From Cristatella mucedo (lineage: Eukaryota > Bryozoa > Phylactolaemata > Cristatellidae): a stretch of DNA of 64,000 nucleotides. Positions 46,866 to 59,734 of this stretch are shown in pieces. Within the stretch, counting starts at the first letter, position 1; each line of letters begins with the position of its first letter. A program made the position numbers and the translations under genes. Under the pieces are notes generated by a model. It saw only the letters and a list, made by a program, of their open reading frames with translations. It was not told the origin of the DNA and did no database searches. Location: assembly GCA_009760855.2 (NCBI GenBank), contig WPIO01000012.1, positions 7,809,501-7,873,500 of the forward strand. The letters are read 5' to 3'.

Positions 46866-47045
46866 CGAGCTGGTTTGGTCTAGCGGTTTTGGTCTAGCCG
46901 AGCTGGTTTGGTCTAGCGGTTAAGATGCTCGCCCCAACCAAGATCTCACTGAGGTCGTGGGCTCGGGCCCTGAGGCATATGCAAAGCGCCTGTATAGAGA
47001 TTAGGTTCTCTTGGGGCGCTATATAATTAAATGAATTATTTATTT
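46866..47045 (+). mobile_element. SINE with doubled head, block C copy
   Basis: Same doubled A-box head and tail as 23651-23830. B box GGGCTCGGGCC has one change. Confidence 0.85.
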
Positions 47046-48805
47046 ATACCACAATCAGTTTAAAATTCGCTTGAACTTGGCCGCTTGAATATGCCATTGT
47101 CCTACCACATAACGCTCTCTCTGGGTTCACAAACTTTAATTCTTTGAGCTCAACTTTGGGCTATGTATGGCTGTTAATGGCAATCGGCCGAGATTATACA
47201 GCAATCTATGATCTTCTGATATTATTACAAGCAAAGAGGTGTGAGAAGATCCAATGTTATTAGCTTACTATAGTGTGCTGTAATAAAAGTGCATTCGAAT
47301 TCTTTCTACTGTTGTCGAACGCACATTAGAGGGCGATGCCCAACAATCGAAAGCAACGGCCTGAGAAAATAGGGAAATCTGTAACGGTGCAATAAAAATA
47401 GAATCGTCGATGCTGGGTGACGCAGCCATTTAGATTTCTCGTTCACATATACTCTATTATTTGGTTCACTCAGGAAGGTTCACCCTTGTAATATGCAGCT
47501 GGCTTCCATCTATCCGCTGAGCTTCCACTTTGTGTGGTCTCGGATATTGCTTTAGCATTTGCCTTCTCAGCTGGCAGTCCTTTGCTTCATCTCCAACTAC
47601 CGTTAATTAGTAAAGCCTTCGCTTCCACCCTAGGTGGAGATACTGGTGACGCTAATACCGGCAGCTCTTGGGCTGCCTTATGGATGGGGCCAGCAGCATC
47701 TTGCAAGCAGGCGCTGAATGATTGTACTTGCCATACCTCCATGGTTGCCAGCTGATCGTGAGCCCCTCCTTCCTTCAAAACTCGGAAGACTCAGATGCAC
47801 ATCCGAATACATAAATAAATAACTATAATTCATTTGCATAACACTCAAGAGAGATTAATATCTATACGGGGGGGGGGGCTTCACACATGCCACAGGGCCG
47901 AGACTAGCATGGTTCAACCTGTCATGTCACCACCAGCTCTTTCTCTTTCTTTCTCTCTCCCCAAGTCTCCCAGTCACTTTCTCTCTCAGTTTCTCTCTAT
48001 CTATTTTTTTGCTAGTTTACAGTGCTGTCTTTCCATTGTGCGTATCTTCGATAAAGGACAATCGTTTCCCATTGCATCATCATCCTAATCGCTATGTTCA
48101 CTGGGATTCTAGTCAATGTTCCAGCCATGGACTTTGCTTAAAAATTTAGAGACCATTCACAGACTGAGCTGGCGAAAAGCTTCTTATACACATGAAGGTT
48201 TTTCTATGATCAGTTTCAGGTTCAATTACGAAATTAAAGTCATTGACATAGCACCTCACAGCTTCATAAGGTAGAAAATGCATGTTCCGAAACAATTTAG
48301 TTTTCAGTTAGGGATGCTGCCCTTCGAAAGTCTGTTTATTCGACAGTCGTATGAGCACACCTAAGTGAGTGGAATCTTACATAGAGAAACATTAGGAATT
48401 ACACAGAATTTCTGTGAGTGCAACGATTCACTTAGGGAAGGCTGATTTTACGAGCTAGGGTTACTGTTATTTTTAGATCAGCCGGTCGCTCTCATCTTGT
48501 TTGTTGTAACTAGTCATACGAAAATGTGCAATGTATCAGCTATAACATTTCAACGATTGCAAATAATTGCAAACACGCCACGCCTAACGTTTGCAGTACT
48601 TCAACTTTATAATAAAAACCTATGCCTCTACGAAAGTTTGCAGTGAAGCCTGCCGTCACTGGCTATGCCAATAGCCTTTAAAAAACATTTTAGTAGCATG
48701 ATATTGTATGGGGTCACTGTGGAAAACCCTGATTCATTACAAAACTAAAACATCTAGCGAAACGTAACGTATCATTCAACGTCCATAACTCGACATTGCA
48801 TAAAA
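47046..48805. other. block C spacer; SINE tail repeat and SAP30 exon remnant
   Basis: 47700-47890 matches the 24490-24690 repeat, with a longer G run (47870-47878). 48320-48360 is the counterpart of the decayed exon-2 start at 25.1 kb. No gene. Confidence 0.5.
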
Positions 48806-48809
48806 GACA

Positions 48810-48970
48810 ACGTGGATGTTAGGGGGGAAGGTTTGCATAGCAAACTCGCAGCCCAAGCAGGTTTCGGTGCACATTCGTTAGCCAACAGACTTTATTTTGC
48901 ACAACAAAGATAAAGTGATAATCAAGGTAAAGTCAGGAGAGAAGTTGAGGTAACGAGTAGCCTATAAGAT
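48810..48970 (-). repeat. dispersed repeat R1, copy 7
   Basis: Counterpart of 25590-25755. Confidence 0.75.
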
Positions 48971-49571
48971 GCGCCTGACTTGAGATTTCTCTCAAATCAT
49001 GTAACTGGCTCGTAGCCCTGTTAAATGCCGTCCGCAGTTTTTGGGACACGAACCTGTGTATTGACGTTTGCGTGTTTTGCTCGTTCGATGCTAAATAGTG
49101 ACATTAAAAAACAATCCAAAGTTAAAACTTTGGGCTGCAATAGATCACTTCAAAATAAAGTGAATAACTTATAACTTAGGTAAAAAGAGTAAAGCCAAGT
49201 GATACTTTACTGCATTTATATCTTAAACGTATTATTACATCGCGTGCAAGTGGCACAACTTCATATACAAGCAGCATTATAGTTTATTGTATAAGTGACT
49301 TGATATCAAAATACCACAAGCGTTGAACTATAATTGAGAAGAATAGCTGTATTTATAAATATTCTCATATTTATGCAAATCACTGTATCAAGATCTACAC
49401 AAATGATCATTTAAAAAGTTTTCTAGGCTACAGCTGGTGCAGGCGTAAGGAACGGTCGAATGACTAAGCAGCAGCATGTCGAGAAATATTGGTCTTTGTT
49501 CGTTTCGCCTTGAGGTGCCTGCTTTCAATACAGCGAGTCCCTGCCGACATCCTTGGGCGTTTCTTCCCTTC

Positions 49572-49577
49572 TTTATT
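49572..49577 (-). promoter_or_regulatory. poly(A) signal, SAP30 C1
   Basis: AATAAA on the minus strand, 129 nt after the stop, as in B1. Confidence 0.6.
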
Positions 49578-49705
49578 TTTCTCACCGTATCTCACGTGGC
49601 CGACCACACTTGTGTCGGTGGCATGACTTGCTGTTGAGTCGTTGCACGACTCTTCTCTTGCCACGTTCAGTGTCGTGGCCAGTTGTCAACTTCCGGTTGT
49701 TGTAG

Positions 49706-50011
49706 CTACTTCCTATCACTCTCGTCAATATCGCTGCCACGAACTTTCAAAATAAAATTATGTGCAGTGACGTCTCCATGCACATCTATGCATTCGAAGT
49801 GCTGCTGAACAGCACGTAGGTGCTCCTCTCTTGTCGCAGCAGGATCGATTTCGATATTAAACACTTGTGCATAGCGCCTTAGAGAAGTATCCGAAAGAAC
49901 CCTTAAGTCAGCTGCCATCATCGTTGGTTTCCTTGTTGCTGGTGTTCTCCTTCGGAGGCGCGCATCTTCGATGAAGGTTGCATGGTAACCGCAAATATGA
50001 TTGTGTGGAAC
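49706..50011 (-). CDS. SAP30: SAP30-like copy C1, exon 2
   Basis: Joins in phase 0 to 53475-53648 (intron 3,463 nt; acceptor CTATTTAAG), total 159 aa. It starts VPHNHICGYH, keeping Cys65 and His68 and regaining the His of the family VRH motif that B1 has as Tyr. Domain order as in B1: ATFIEDARLRR, then SIN3-binding segments SLRRYAQVFNIEIDPAATRE, EHLRAVQQHF and VTAHNFILKV, ending DIDESDRK. It differs from B1 exon 2 at eight residues of 101 (positions 3, 22, 24, 36, 37, 58 and 82 among them). The frame is intact in spite of roughly 5-10% nucleotide divergence in the surrounding intron and spacer, which suggests it is maintained (inference). Confidence 0.82.
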   Translation of the reverse strand, partial: VPHNHICGYHATFIEDARLRRRTPATRKPTMMAADLRVLSDTSLRRYAQVFNIEIDPAATREEHLRAVQQHFECIDVHGDVTAHNFILKVRGSDIDESDRK

Positions 50012-50805
50012 CTTAAATAGAAAAGATTCATGAATACGATTGAATATCAGTCGGTCCAGCGAGATCTGGTAAAACAGTGCTGCAACAAAAAATTCAGACA
50101 GTTTAGAGTGATAAATTATTGTTTCCTTTCCATTCCGAGTCAGGCCTTTCTCTGTCTGTCTGTCGTTCTGTCTGTCTGTCTCTCTCTACCTCTATTTTTT
50201 CTTAAGCTTTTGTTCTTCGTTCTCTTAATCTCTTTTAGTCGGCTTCTCTCACTGCGTCTCTTCTAAAGTAAATAACAGATAAAAGTGTTATAGTCTCCAC
50301 CTTACGTTGATGCGTTTGTTGATATCCTTTTAGTATCTATTTGTTACTACATTATTATTCTGTCTGCAGCTGTCGTTGTCTAAACAGAAATGGCTATTAA
50401 GTCATACGGGAATTGAGTGACCTGATCTCCTAGCTAAGCCAAGAATAGCCCCTAGAATGAATGCTTACAAAAGTGTTGTCAATAGGAAGTTAACTGATGA
50501 AACTGTATTGCCAATCGAGGAGAGTCTACTAACCTCAGGTGGGTAGAGATACAAACAAAAACAGGGGCATGAGGACATTGCTTTCGTACTGGCCGGAGAG
50601 GCTCAAATTAAAAGGTTTTAGCAGACAGACCATCCATTTATAAAAGTGGTAACAGCTTTCTGGAATTTTCTACGTTTCTGGCTTCATGCAGTATCTTCTC
50701 TTTCGTATTGCTGTCTAGTGTAATCACAAACCTTCCAGGCCGGAAACGTGTAGCTGCAAAAGGCACAGTGCTAGACCGTGCAGGACCAGTGCTAAAGAGA
50801 TAATG

Positions 50806-51141
50806 TCAGTTTAGCATCAACACGGTCACAGCAGTCGTGATGCTGGATGACGGCATAGCAATGGCGAAATCACCAGCAAATATGCAACCAACAAAATATT
50901 CTAGCTGTGGTTCGATTATGCGACTAGCTCGGTGTCGTCTGCTCATCGGTATCAAAGCACTGCCGAATAGAACTGTCGCATTTCGAGAACTTGCACAATC
51001 ATGCAAGGACAATAAATAGATTAGCATTAGTAAATATTGGGTAGTATGAGGCTTGCTAGTGGTGGCATGTTCGAGCCAACTAAACAACGTAAGCTTCAGC
51101 TCATCAGCAGTGACAAAGTAGACAGTTGCCGGCGGGCACAC
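50806..51141 (-). other. 111-codon frame in C1 intron, unknown
   Basis: Counterpart of 27594-27929; about a dozen replacements, no stop. See that entry for why coding is doubtful. Confidence 0.25.
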
Positions 51142-51519
51142 GACTGTGTCTAAAGATTAGATTACGACTAGCTATGTACTTTATTGAAGACAAAAAGAAA
51201 TTGACCATATTTGTCAAGTGGAAAACTAAGATTGAGGGTTACAAGAAGTAAAGATGCGGCTATTGGCTTGATAGTTTTAAAATTACATCGACATTTTGAG
51301 ACAAGCTAGTGATGATTCGGGCTGGGAGGCCGCAAAAGGCGTCGAGGCTTTACGTCATATCTAAGGAATTGTAGATCAATGCACGCATCTTCAGGTTAGC
51401 TAGTCTGGGAAATTGGACTGCAGGTGCCAACAATCAGCTCGGGTATAAGTACATTTAGCAGCAACAGGACCCTAAGCATGCAGCATGGTCAGTAAATTTC
51501 ATAATAATCAGATGCATGG

Positions 51520-52865
51520 CAGATGCAATGGCCCAGCAAGTCACAAGATCTGCCCTCTCCAGAGCATTTATCCGACGACTTCAACAGGCACATAAGGCGG
51601 GATGAGCTGTTCGGTCAGCAGAAGGAGCTGCTAGACATTCACTTGTACTTTTTCTTTGACTTCTCCAAACCCTCTAGCTTGTCTAATTCTCTAACAACTT
51701 TTCTGGCTGTATCGATTAAATTCACACAGGGAATGCTGCAAACTTACAAAGATTTAATGACGACAAAAAACCCAACCACTTGTTAAGGATAGCCGAAATG
51801 GCGATTCAGAATATGGAAAACCTAACCCTCACAATCAGCTGCACCAGCATATCTCTGTTTGAATCTCCAAGTAACCTGGTGTCCGGTTCTAATAAGACGA
51901 CCACATCAAATGCATAGTCACGTGTGCCTACGTTTAGCCACACAACAGTGCCAGAGTTCGAGCTTGCTTAGACGGTACTACATCCAAATTAGTCCGTACA
52001 TAAATGAGCTCCCTTCTAGACTTCTGTAATGCTGCTGCTCGTGCTGCTACGTATGTAATCGTAGGCACGAAAGGGACTGGTCATGGTTGGTCTTGTAGGT
52101 TAGAGTGAGTAATTTGCTCTGTTTTGGTATCCATTTATCAACTGGCACCATCGCAGCTTTTTTGGCACAGGAGACAATTGAGTCTTTCTGATTTACCAAC
52201 CAATCTTGCATCTATATTCAGCACCAGCTACAAAAGTTTAAAGGCTGTTTTTTTAAGGTAGCCCAGCAAAATCTAAGTTACAGTAGTCCTGTTTAGTCAG
52301 AATAACGAAGCCAGTAAGGTCTTTCGACGGCCACCTGTAGGTGGTACTTAAATTGGACAGGGATCAAACAAGATGACTACCTCTGGTTATACTCTTCAGA
52401 AGAGCTCGTGCACATTGTAAATCAGAGGCTTACGGTCAGTGCAAAAATCCTACTGCTCGGTGCACGTTTCGTGAACTAAGCAGTTTTCACATTACATGCT
52501 TGATGTTCTCCCAGGGGGTGTAATCAGGCATGTACAATCAGGAACGTGTATTTGGTACAGAACTGGCATTTGCCACATCGTACCACTTAGCACCGACGTG
52601 CACTGGCTCTCAAACAAACAGTCCGTCGACTGCAAGGTTTTCTAGTCACTATTAGGTCCCTCCATTCTCAGGCTGCAACCTTTATGCTCCTAAACCCTGC
52701 AACTCACTACCGACGCACGTTACAACACCCCCTGACAAAAAACAGTAAAAAAGTACCCAACATTAGCAGATGAGTGTAATACAATATCTGCAAAGTGCTT
52801 TGAAAGTGAATCCCTTCTCTGAGAGCATTATATATAGATAGTATTATCATTATTAATATTGTTAT
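51520..52865 (+). mobile_element. degenerate LINE in C1 intron, plus strand
   Basis: Counterpart of 28310-29650 (YFFFDFSKPSSLSNSLTTFL; tail GCAAAGTGCTTTGAAAGTGA ... GAGAGCATTATATATAG). Confidence 0.8.
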
Positions 52866-53474
52866 TGCCTTCGCAAGATTTAAATTATTTTGACTTAGTC
52901 CTAACAATGACGGTACGAGCGACGATAACGCTGATAGGTCGTTTGCATAGCTTTCTTAGAGATCTAAATCTAGCTTAAGGCGTTTTACACTTCGATGCAT
53001 AATAGTCAACAAGCAATGGTTAGTGAAATGTATTGAAACAAGCTTGCAAAGGCAAAATGATACCATGCTTACACGAGCATGCTAAAAACATTTGAAGGAT
53101 CTAGAACCAGGGACGCACACACTATGCGAATGAACCGAGAGAATAATGCCTTCGAAGACATTCGTCGATGGTTCGCGACGAAGCGATAGGATGTGCGAGG
53201 GCTAAAAAGCTACATCGTCCAAGGCGCACTTGAGGGCGCTAGCAAATACTTTGCCACTCTGGATCGGGCTACAGGGTACGAATCGAGAGCTAGGCAGCCA
53301 ATTTAGTGGCAAATCAACGTCTAGACAAGCAGAGTACGGCAGGGTCCGAGCGTCCGGCGCCTCAAGGCATTCACACGATCAAATACGAGAAATGCACAGG
53401 CCTCAACGGGCAATTGCAATCCAATACCCTTTCCCTTCGCCACCCTTCCCGTTCGTTAGGCACGAATATCTTAC

Positions 53475-53648
53475 TTGGTCATTGTATTTGAGCTCCAGGC
53501 CTCGCTTCTGGGTTGTCTGAATCGCTCTCGATCCATAAATTGCCTTGCCCACGCTCCGCCGGCAAACGACACCTGAATCAATCAGGCAACACAGTTTCCC
53601 ATCGCTCTCGACAGAAAACTGCTCCATACCTGCATGAAAAGAAGGCAT
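53475..53648 (-). CDS. SAP30: SAP30-like copy C1, exon 1
   Basis: 58 codons ending CAA before donor GTAAGA. LCCLIDSGVVCRRS keeps Cys20/21 and Cys29 and has the family LIDSG, which B1 has lost. Five residues differ from B1 (positions 14, 19, 24, 27 and 57). As in B1, the frame is open upstream to an ATG at 53729 that would add a hydrophobic leader (AAALLLIVSLLASYSLGS). I prefer the MPSFHAG start because only that part aligns as protein in all five copies. A splice acceptor at TTTTCATGCAG before GTATGGAG remains possible. Confidence 0.82.
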
Positions 53649-54099
53649 CTTAATACTACCTAGTGAGTAACTTGCTAGAAGTGAGACAATTAGCAGAAGA
53701 GCAGCGGCGCTACCAATTACCGCATGCACTGCGAGTCTACAATACAGCTACAGCGAGCACATGAAACGAACATCATAGGTAGGGCCGTGTCAAGGTAGCA
53801 TTTCCCGACATCCTTGATATCATGCACATAATAAATACTAATAATTATAATCGATTATATAATATTAATAATAGTAATTATAATACGTTTGATTTTTGAG
53901 CCCTTAGAGGTATCTTTTTTCTTCTTTCAGCATTCCAAATTTGGGGTATGCAAATAGAGAGGTACATTTAATCTAAGGGAATTATTGTGCCATTGCCAAT
54001 CGCTTTAGATTCACCGGACGTGTGGATCCTCGATCATGTATTCTTCTTGCCCGCCAAGTAGCTGCAATCTTGTACTGCCTTCTGGAAAAACCAGTTTTA

Positions 54100-54950
54100 A
54101 GGTCAAGCTTATAGCTTTATATTGTCTCACACTTATCAACGAAGAATCAAAGCGCAGATTCTTCCTGCTTTGCCACAGACCAGCACGATTTGCCGCTGAT
54201 AAATTCCAAGCCCCGCACGGTGTCCACCCGAAAGTTCTACTATCAGTGACATGGCTACTGAGACTTCTGATTGCAAATGCAAGTTGGATGCTATGGCTAC
54301 AACTAAAAACAAAACCGCGGGCGATCAGAGACGTGTCGGCAACCATCGCAGCACTAGTTGATTTGCAGGAGGCATCACTGGGCCTACCAATGGCCCAGAC
54401 ATAGTATCTCCTGTGCCTGCCGGCCTGTTTGGAGAGTTTGGATGATTCCAATTACTCGCTCAAAGAAAGCGTACTAGAACTGCTTCGAGCTCACAATGAG
54501 ATCTCTCAACCTCCACTGGCTTTGCCTGTCGCATTGCAACACCTGGGAATGATGGGCCGTCAGGCAAAACAGATGCTAACTGCTAGGCAGTGGTCATCGC
54601 ATCTTGTAAGGTAGTAGAAAGCTTCGTGAATACGGTACAGCTGACAAACAGTCGAGTTCCAGAAGAAAACTCTTGCTACATGTTGACAATCACAGAGAGC
54701 AAAGGAAATGTTCAGGAGGACAAAAGTAAGCAGGACGGAGAGAGTGAAAAGAACAGGGCAGAGGACGAAAACAGTGAAGGTGGAGAGCGTGGCAAAACTA
54801 GAGACACAAACGCTTTGCTAGCTGAAATGTTCATGAAGAGAAGAACGCTTTCTCCGTGAAGCCGAAGATTTAAACGAAGCAATGCCAGCACTATCAGAAA
54901 AGAAAGACACATAATCTACTCTAATTTTCAAAATGCTGACCCACAATAAT
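54100..54950 (+). pseudogene. decayed plus-strand coding-like tracts upstream of SAP30 C1
   Basis: Counterpart of 30890-31735. The first tract has frameshifted relative to B1, while VSATIAALVDLQEASLG, LELLRAHNEISQPPLALPVA and FLREAEDLNEAMPALSEKK remain readable. It differs from B1 by more than 10% around 54170-54260. Confidence 0.4.
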
Positions 54951-55661
54951 ATTGGCAACCATTAGGTTGACCAAACCTTGCTTTCAATGGTCATTTTCCA
55001 AGAAATTAAAACAGATAGTTTTGATAGTTGTAGAGAATCAAGCCTCTTTCGGAAGGATGTAGGTCCATTTGATAAATTAGGTAGTTTTGGTTTGAGGACA
55101 GCCTGGTTCACGAGGCAACTTGCTCATGCACACGAAGTTCGAAGGACCTCGCGGGCCTAGTCTCTCTTATTCTCACTCTTTCTCAAAAAAGTCTCTGTAG
55201 TTTACTGTTGTTTTCCCTTCAAACAAAACAGCCCTCATCACTGTCAATATTTCATTCCGTCAAAGGAAACAAAGAGGAGACTTTTCGAAATAAGTGGAAT
55301 AGACGCTGCTGCTGACGCACATGCCTCATTGAAGAAAATGATGGCAAGACGTTCTAAAGAGAGCTCTCAGCTACATCAAATTAGTGGTTTTGTAAAGCAT
55401 GTCACTGAGTTGTCACCTAGGCAGTCTTTGCCTGACTGATGAGGAAAACCTTTAAAGCATCTTGACCACAGCAGTAACAATCCAAGGCCAGCCTCTTATA
55501 TGTCTCCTAAGCCAAAACCTAAAATGAATGGCTATTTATACTTGCATTGACAGTGTAAGACAAGCTCCTCAGTGATTTACGGTTAAACCAGTGCTATAGA
55601 ATTCTATTAAATCCAGCTGCTGACTTGGCTTACAGCCGGCAGCCGCTCAAGGTCATCAGAT

Positions 55662-55979
55662 ATGTCGATGTTCATTTGGCCAAAAAACAGCACTAATCAG
55701 GACTCTGTTATGGCTTTTAGAGTAATCTATGAAAAAGATGGTGCAGCTAAACGAGGGTCTCATCGCGGATCAACTTTATCCGGCAAAATTCCTGGCAAGA
55801 TTGGTGGTCGCAATGCTAAGTCAGCAGCCATGTCTGGCTACTTATTTAGTGTCCTTAAGAGATTACTGTCCAATGATGGGAACGCTACTTTTGTAAACCA
55901 AGATAACCACAGCTTGAAGCTAGCAGGAACTCACGTCCCAAGAACAGAGGCTATTGCCATTATATATTTGAAACCGTAG
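55662..55979 (+). other. plus frame conserved with block B, unknown
   Basis: 105 codons. The last 89 match 32576-32845 with four replacements and the same stop. Confidence 0.35.
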
Positions 55980-56389
55980 ATAACACCCACCATATCTTTT
56001 CATGGTCACCTCTGAGGTGAGAAGTAATGTACAAAGTGCTAGAGATGACCCCTAAACGTAATTGGGCAACAAGATGAAGTGCAAGAAGTACAGGCCGTGA
56101 AAGCTTACCGCGGTGGATAGAACAGAATTGTGATTTTTTTTGGAGCCACTGCCTGAGGACATAAATTGAACACTTGAAACAAGATTTGAAGCAGATTGAC
56201 ACACTACGTTGGGTTCGAAACTTTAAACTGTGTGGCTCTGTCGCCATTTAGGTGCAGCATCTTGACCAAGATTGACAGTGTTCAGAGAAGACTGCACGAG
56301 TCTTCCGCTTAAAGACGGTCGGCGAAAAAACCTTTAGCTGCTCAGGTCTCTGCCTGTTGAACTCGATTGCATGATTCTTACGCGACGAC

Positions 56390-56655
56390 AGCTTCTCTCC
56401 TGCTGCCGACTATGGCCCATCCTTTTCAGCGGTTCCGAGCTGCTACTTTCGTGCTACTCACTATCTCAACTGCTCGTTTGACTCTCGTAGGATTCCCATT
56501 TTCTCTTTGCTGCGTGAGATCAAGTAGGTTAGCCACCGAATGCGTACCGAAAGCCGTTGAGGCAGTGAATGAGTTATTCAAAACTCTCTAAACCTATCAC
56601 CCACTTAGTCTGTGTGGCTTTGTGGAGGTAAAGACGGTGATACGTTACGCTACAT
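56390..56655 (+). repeat. dispersed repeat R1, copy 8
   Basis: Counterpart of 33246-33520. Confidence 0.75.
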
Positions 56656-57358
56656 CACACCTAACGATGAAATTTATATACGCCTCTTGAGAACTCCACT
56701 CCCTTGAAATTCAGTTGTCAACACTCTGAGAACCCTTGTGCCAAGTACCGCCACCAGGTGCCAAATTTAGACGTGAAACGTTGGAGTGTTAGTTCGACAG
56801 GAACTCCTGTCGAAGGACACACGTTTAGTCCGCTGTCAGACCTCCAGGTCTAGTTTAGTTCCTTGTTGGATGCTGAGCAGCTATTAAAGGCTTGGGCCGG
56901 GCCAGGTTTGGTGAGCCATGTCTAGATCTTTGAGGCTAACCAGACGTTGATGGATGAGAGCTTTACAATGAAATATGTGACTTTATAAGACTTTTGGCTA
57001 CACCTAATGATTCGGCTACGAAGACTACGCTGGAACTTACTTGTCTTTCATAGTCAGTTATGGAGAAGATTCGTTCACTGAATTGAGAGTTGTCTTGCGA
57101 ATTCGTATCACTATTGCTGTATCAATGACCAAGTGTGACCATTACTTTAGCAAGCTGAAGATAATCAGCTTGTATCTTATAACATCGCCGGACAAGTTGA
57201 CTCTCAGACCTGGCTCGAAGTTGAACGTAAAGAAAAACATATAACACTGTGAACTTTCAAGCTGTAGTAGACCAGTTTACAGTGTTAAAGAAAATTTGAT
57301 TACGTCCAAGACCAGGCAAATACATTCAAGTTAAAGATGGCATTGCTTCATTATACAT

Positions 57359-57565
57359 TTAATACAGCTGATTAAAATGTTCTCGAATTATTTGCCACCT
57401 TGCTTGGTGTTGCATTTCTTCTCCGGCGGAGCTACTTTGTAGCAACCTTGGAAGAGGTCCATTTGTAGGTTTGTTCGGGGGTGCAGAAAGGTCGCACTGT
57501 CCCCACTGGGATGCTGTCCTGCGAAAGCCCGTTTCTTTGATAGTAGTTGTATTGTATGGGCACAC
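57359..57565 (-). pseudogene. SAP30 exon-2 pseudo-exon downstream of C2
   Basis: Counterpart of 34225-34428, with VCPYNTTTIKETGFRRTAS and RWQIIREHFNQL. Same missing zinc His. Confidence 0.6.
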
Positions 57566-58014
57566 CTGAGTGAGTAAAATCTTAGACAAAGAAAATTTCG
57601 GAATAAAACAGTATTTTGGTCAAAGCAACGATTCAGTTAGAAAGGCTCATTTTATGAGCTACAGTTACCGTTTCTTAAACGTCAGTCGGTCGCTCTCATC
57701 CTGTCTGTTGCAGCTTGTCATAGGAAAACACTCAAAGAACCGGCTATAACATTTCATTAATTGGAAGTAATTGCAACCGCTCTTGAAGTTTGCAGTTCTA
57801 TACCTTTATACAATGAACTTATACTTTTATGAAAGTTTGCAATGTAGCCTGCCCATCAGTTGGTAAGCCAATTGACTTCAAATTTGGTTGACTATGACGA
57901 TATTTTATGGGGTCACCATAAAAGACCCAAACTCATTAGAAGAACGAGAAAATCTTGCTTAATTTAACCTCTCATGCAATTTCCGTAACTATAGAAAGCG
58001 AAAACGACGAGGTA

Positions 58015-58170
58015 TGTGTTATAGAGGATAGTTTTGTAAAGCCCACTTGCAGCCCAAGCAGGTTTCGGTACGCATTCGGTTGCCAACAGACTTCATCTCG
58101 CCCAACGAAGATAAATTGGGAAGCAAGGCAAAGTTAGAAGAGCAGTTGAGGTAGTAAGTAGCGTATGACA
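58015..58170 (-). repeat. dispersed repeat R1, copy 9
   Basis: Counterpart of 34873-35035. Confidence 0.75.
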
Positions 58171-58759
58171 TACCTTCTAGTATAACTTGAATTTTCAAAT
58201 ATATAGCTGAGTTGTAGGCTTGTACGATTCAGTCCGCAGCTTTAGGGACTTTCTGGTGATTGTACTCACGCTCGTTATTAATAAGAAAGCAAAGCTAGTC
58301 GAATATGTAATCCCAGACGCATCTTTACCGGGGCGTATAAATGTTTTTCATATTTGAAGAAAAATTGTGATATTAAAAAAGAAACGAAAACTACAATTTC
58401 GGGCTGCTATAGGTCACTCCAAAATAAATTGAATGAAATGTAACTTGGGTAAAATAGCAGAGCTACTGGATATTTCACTTGACGATATCTTGACTTTATT
58501 TTTTACATAGTATACAAAACATGCCACGTGCAGGTAGAAATAAAGTCTGTTTTATGCTTATATTGATACCAATATCACCCAAGAATGTAACTCCCCTTAG
58601 ACAAAAGCTCTATTTATAAATATTCACATACCTTGACGAAGCAACCGAAGCAGTAACTACCAAAGTGTCATTTAGAAAGTTTTCTAGGCGACACCTGATG
58701 CCAGCGTAAAAAATGTCAATGAATAAGTAGCAGCACCTTCAAGCGTGTTTCTTCCATTC

Positions 58760-58765
58760 TTTATT
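58760..58765 (-). promoter_or_regulatory. poly(A) signal, SAP30 C2
   Basis: AATAAA on the minus strand, 177 nt after the stop, as in B2. Confidence 0.6.
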
Positions 58766-58941
58766 AATATCACCATATCTCGTCACTGCGAAGACCTTAC
58801 TTTTGTCGGAGGCAAAACTTCTGGGAGCAGGTAATCTCTATCGATATTTACAGTGCTGACTGCTCCATAGTTGCATGACTTCTCTCTTGCCACATCCGGT
58901 GTCATGGCCAGTTTTCAAATGCCAGTCTTTGAAGCTACTTC

Positions 58942-59241
58942 CTAATCACTCTCATCAATGTCGCGGCCACGGACTTTAAGAATAAAATTTTGCACCGTCA
59001 CGTCACCGCGAACTTCTATTTTAGGGAAGTGCTCAGCAATGCATCGTAGCTGCTCCTCCCTGGTCGCAGCAGGATTGATTGCGACGTTAAACTTTTCTGC
59101 ATAGCGCCTGAGAGCATTATTCGAAAGGCAGGATAAATCAGCTGCCGTCATCATTGTTGTTCTTGTTGCTGATGTTGTCCTTCGGAGGCGCGCATCTTCG
59201 ATGAAGGTCGCATGATAATCACAAACATGATTGTGGCGCAC
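58942..59241 (-). CDS. SAP30: SAP30-like copy C2, exon 2
   Basis: Joins in phase 0 to 61696-61869 (intron 2,454 nt; acceptor CTCTATTTAAG), total 157 aa. VRHNHVCDYH keeps Cys65 and His68. SIN3-binding segments: ALRRYAEKFNVAINPAATRE, EQLRCIAEHFPKIEV and VTVQNFILKV, ending DIDESD. Only two residues differ from B2 exon 2 (Ile to Val in FNVAI, Cys to Arg in IEVRGDV). The whole unit around it is about 1-2% different from the B2 unit, much less than C1 from B1. Confidence 0.84.
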   Translation of the reverse strand: MRHNHVCDYHATFIEDARLRRTTSATRTTMMTAADLSCLSNNALRRYAEKFNVAINPAATREEQLRCIAEHFPKIEVRGDVTVQNFILKVRGRDIDESD

Positions 59242-59734
59242 CTTAAATAGAGAATATTAATGAATAAAATTGAATATTGGTTGGTCCAGCAACATCAAGC
59301 CAAATGGTGCACAAATAAAAAACAGAACTGCCGTGGGCCAACCTCTTACATTAAAAAATCTTAGCCGATTCAGCTGACTCATTTGCATAGCAGCAGAATG
59401 GCATTGCCGGCTATCATCACTGCTCTCATTTGCATTAAGCGACATCCCAACTGCAGGATTTAAACCATCGACATAAATCGTGGGTTGCCAGCACCTTAAC
59501 TTCCGTGCTACCACAGCTGAGTGGATACGACAGCAATTCGTGTTTGCTTTGTAGTGTAAATTACTTGCACTTGTTCTGCACAAATACAAGGTCTGGCATC
59601 TTGGAAAACCTTCCTACCCAAGCGAGTAGCAGCCACAGCACCCGTAGCCTTCCTATTTTGTTAATCCACTAAAGAAAGCGATTGTGGATCGAGAGGATTT
59701 AAACAGCTTCCACCATGTCCATCTTTTGCCTTTC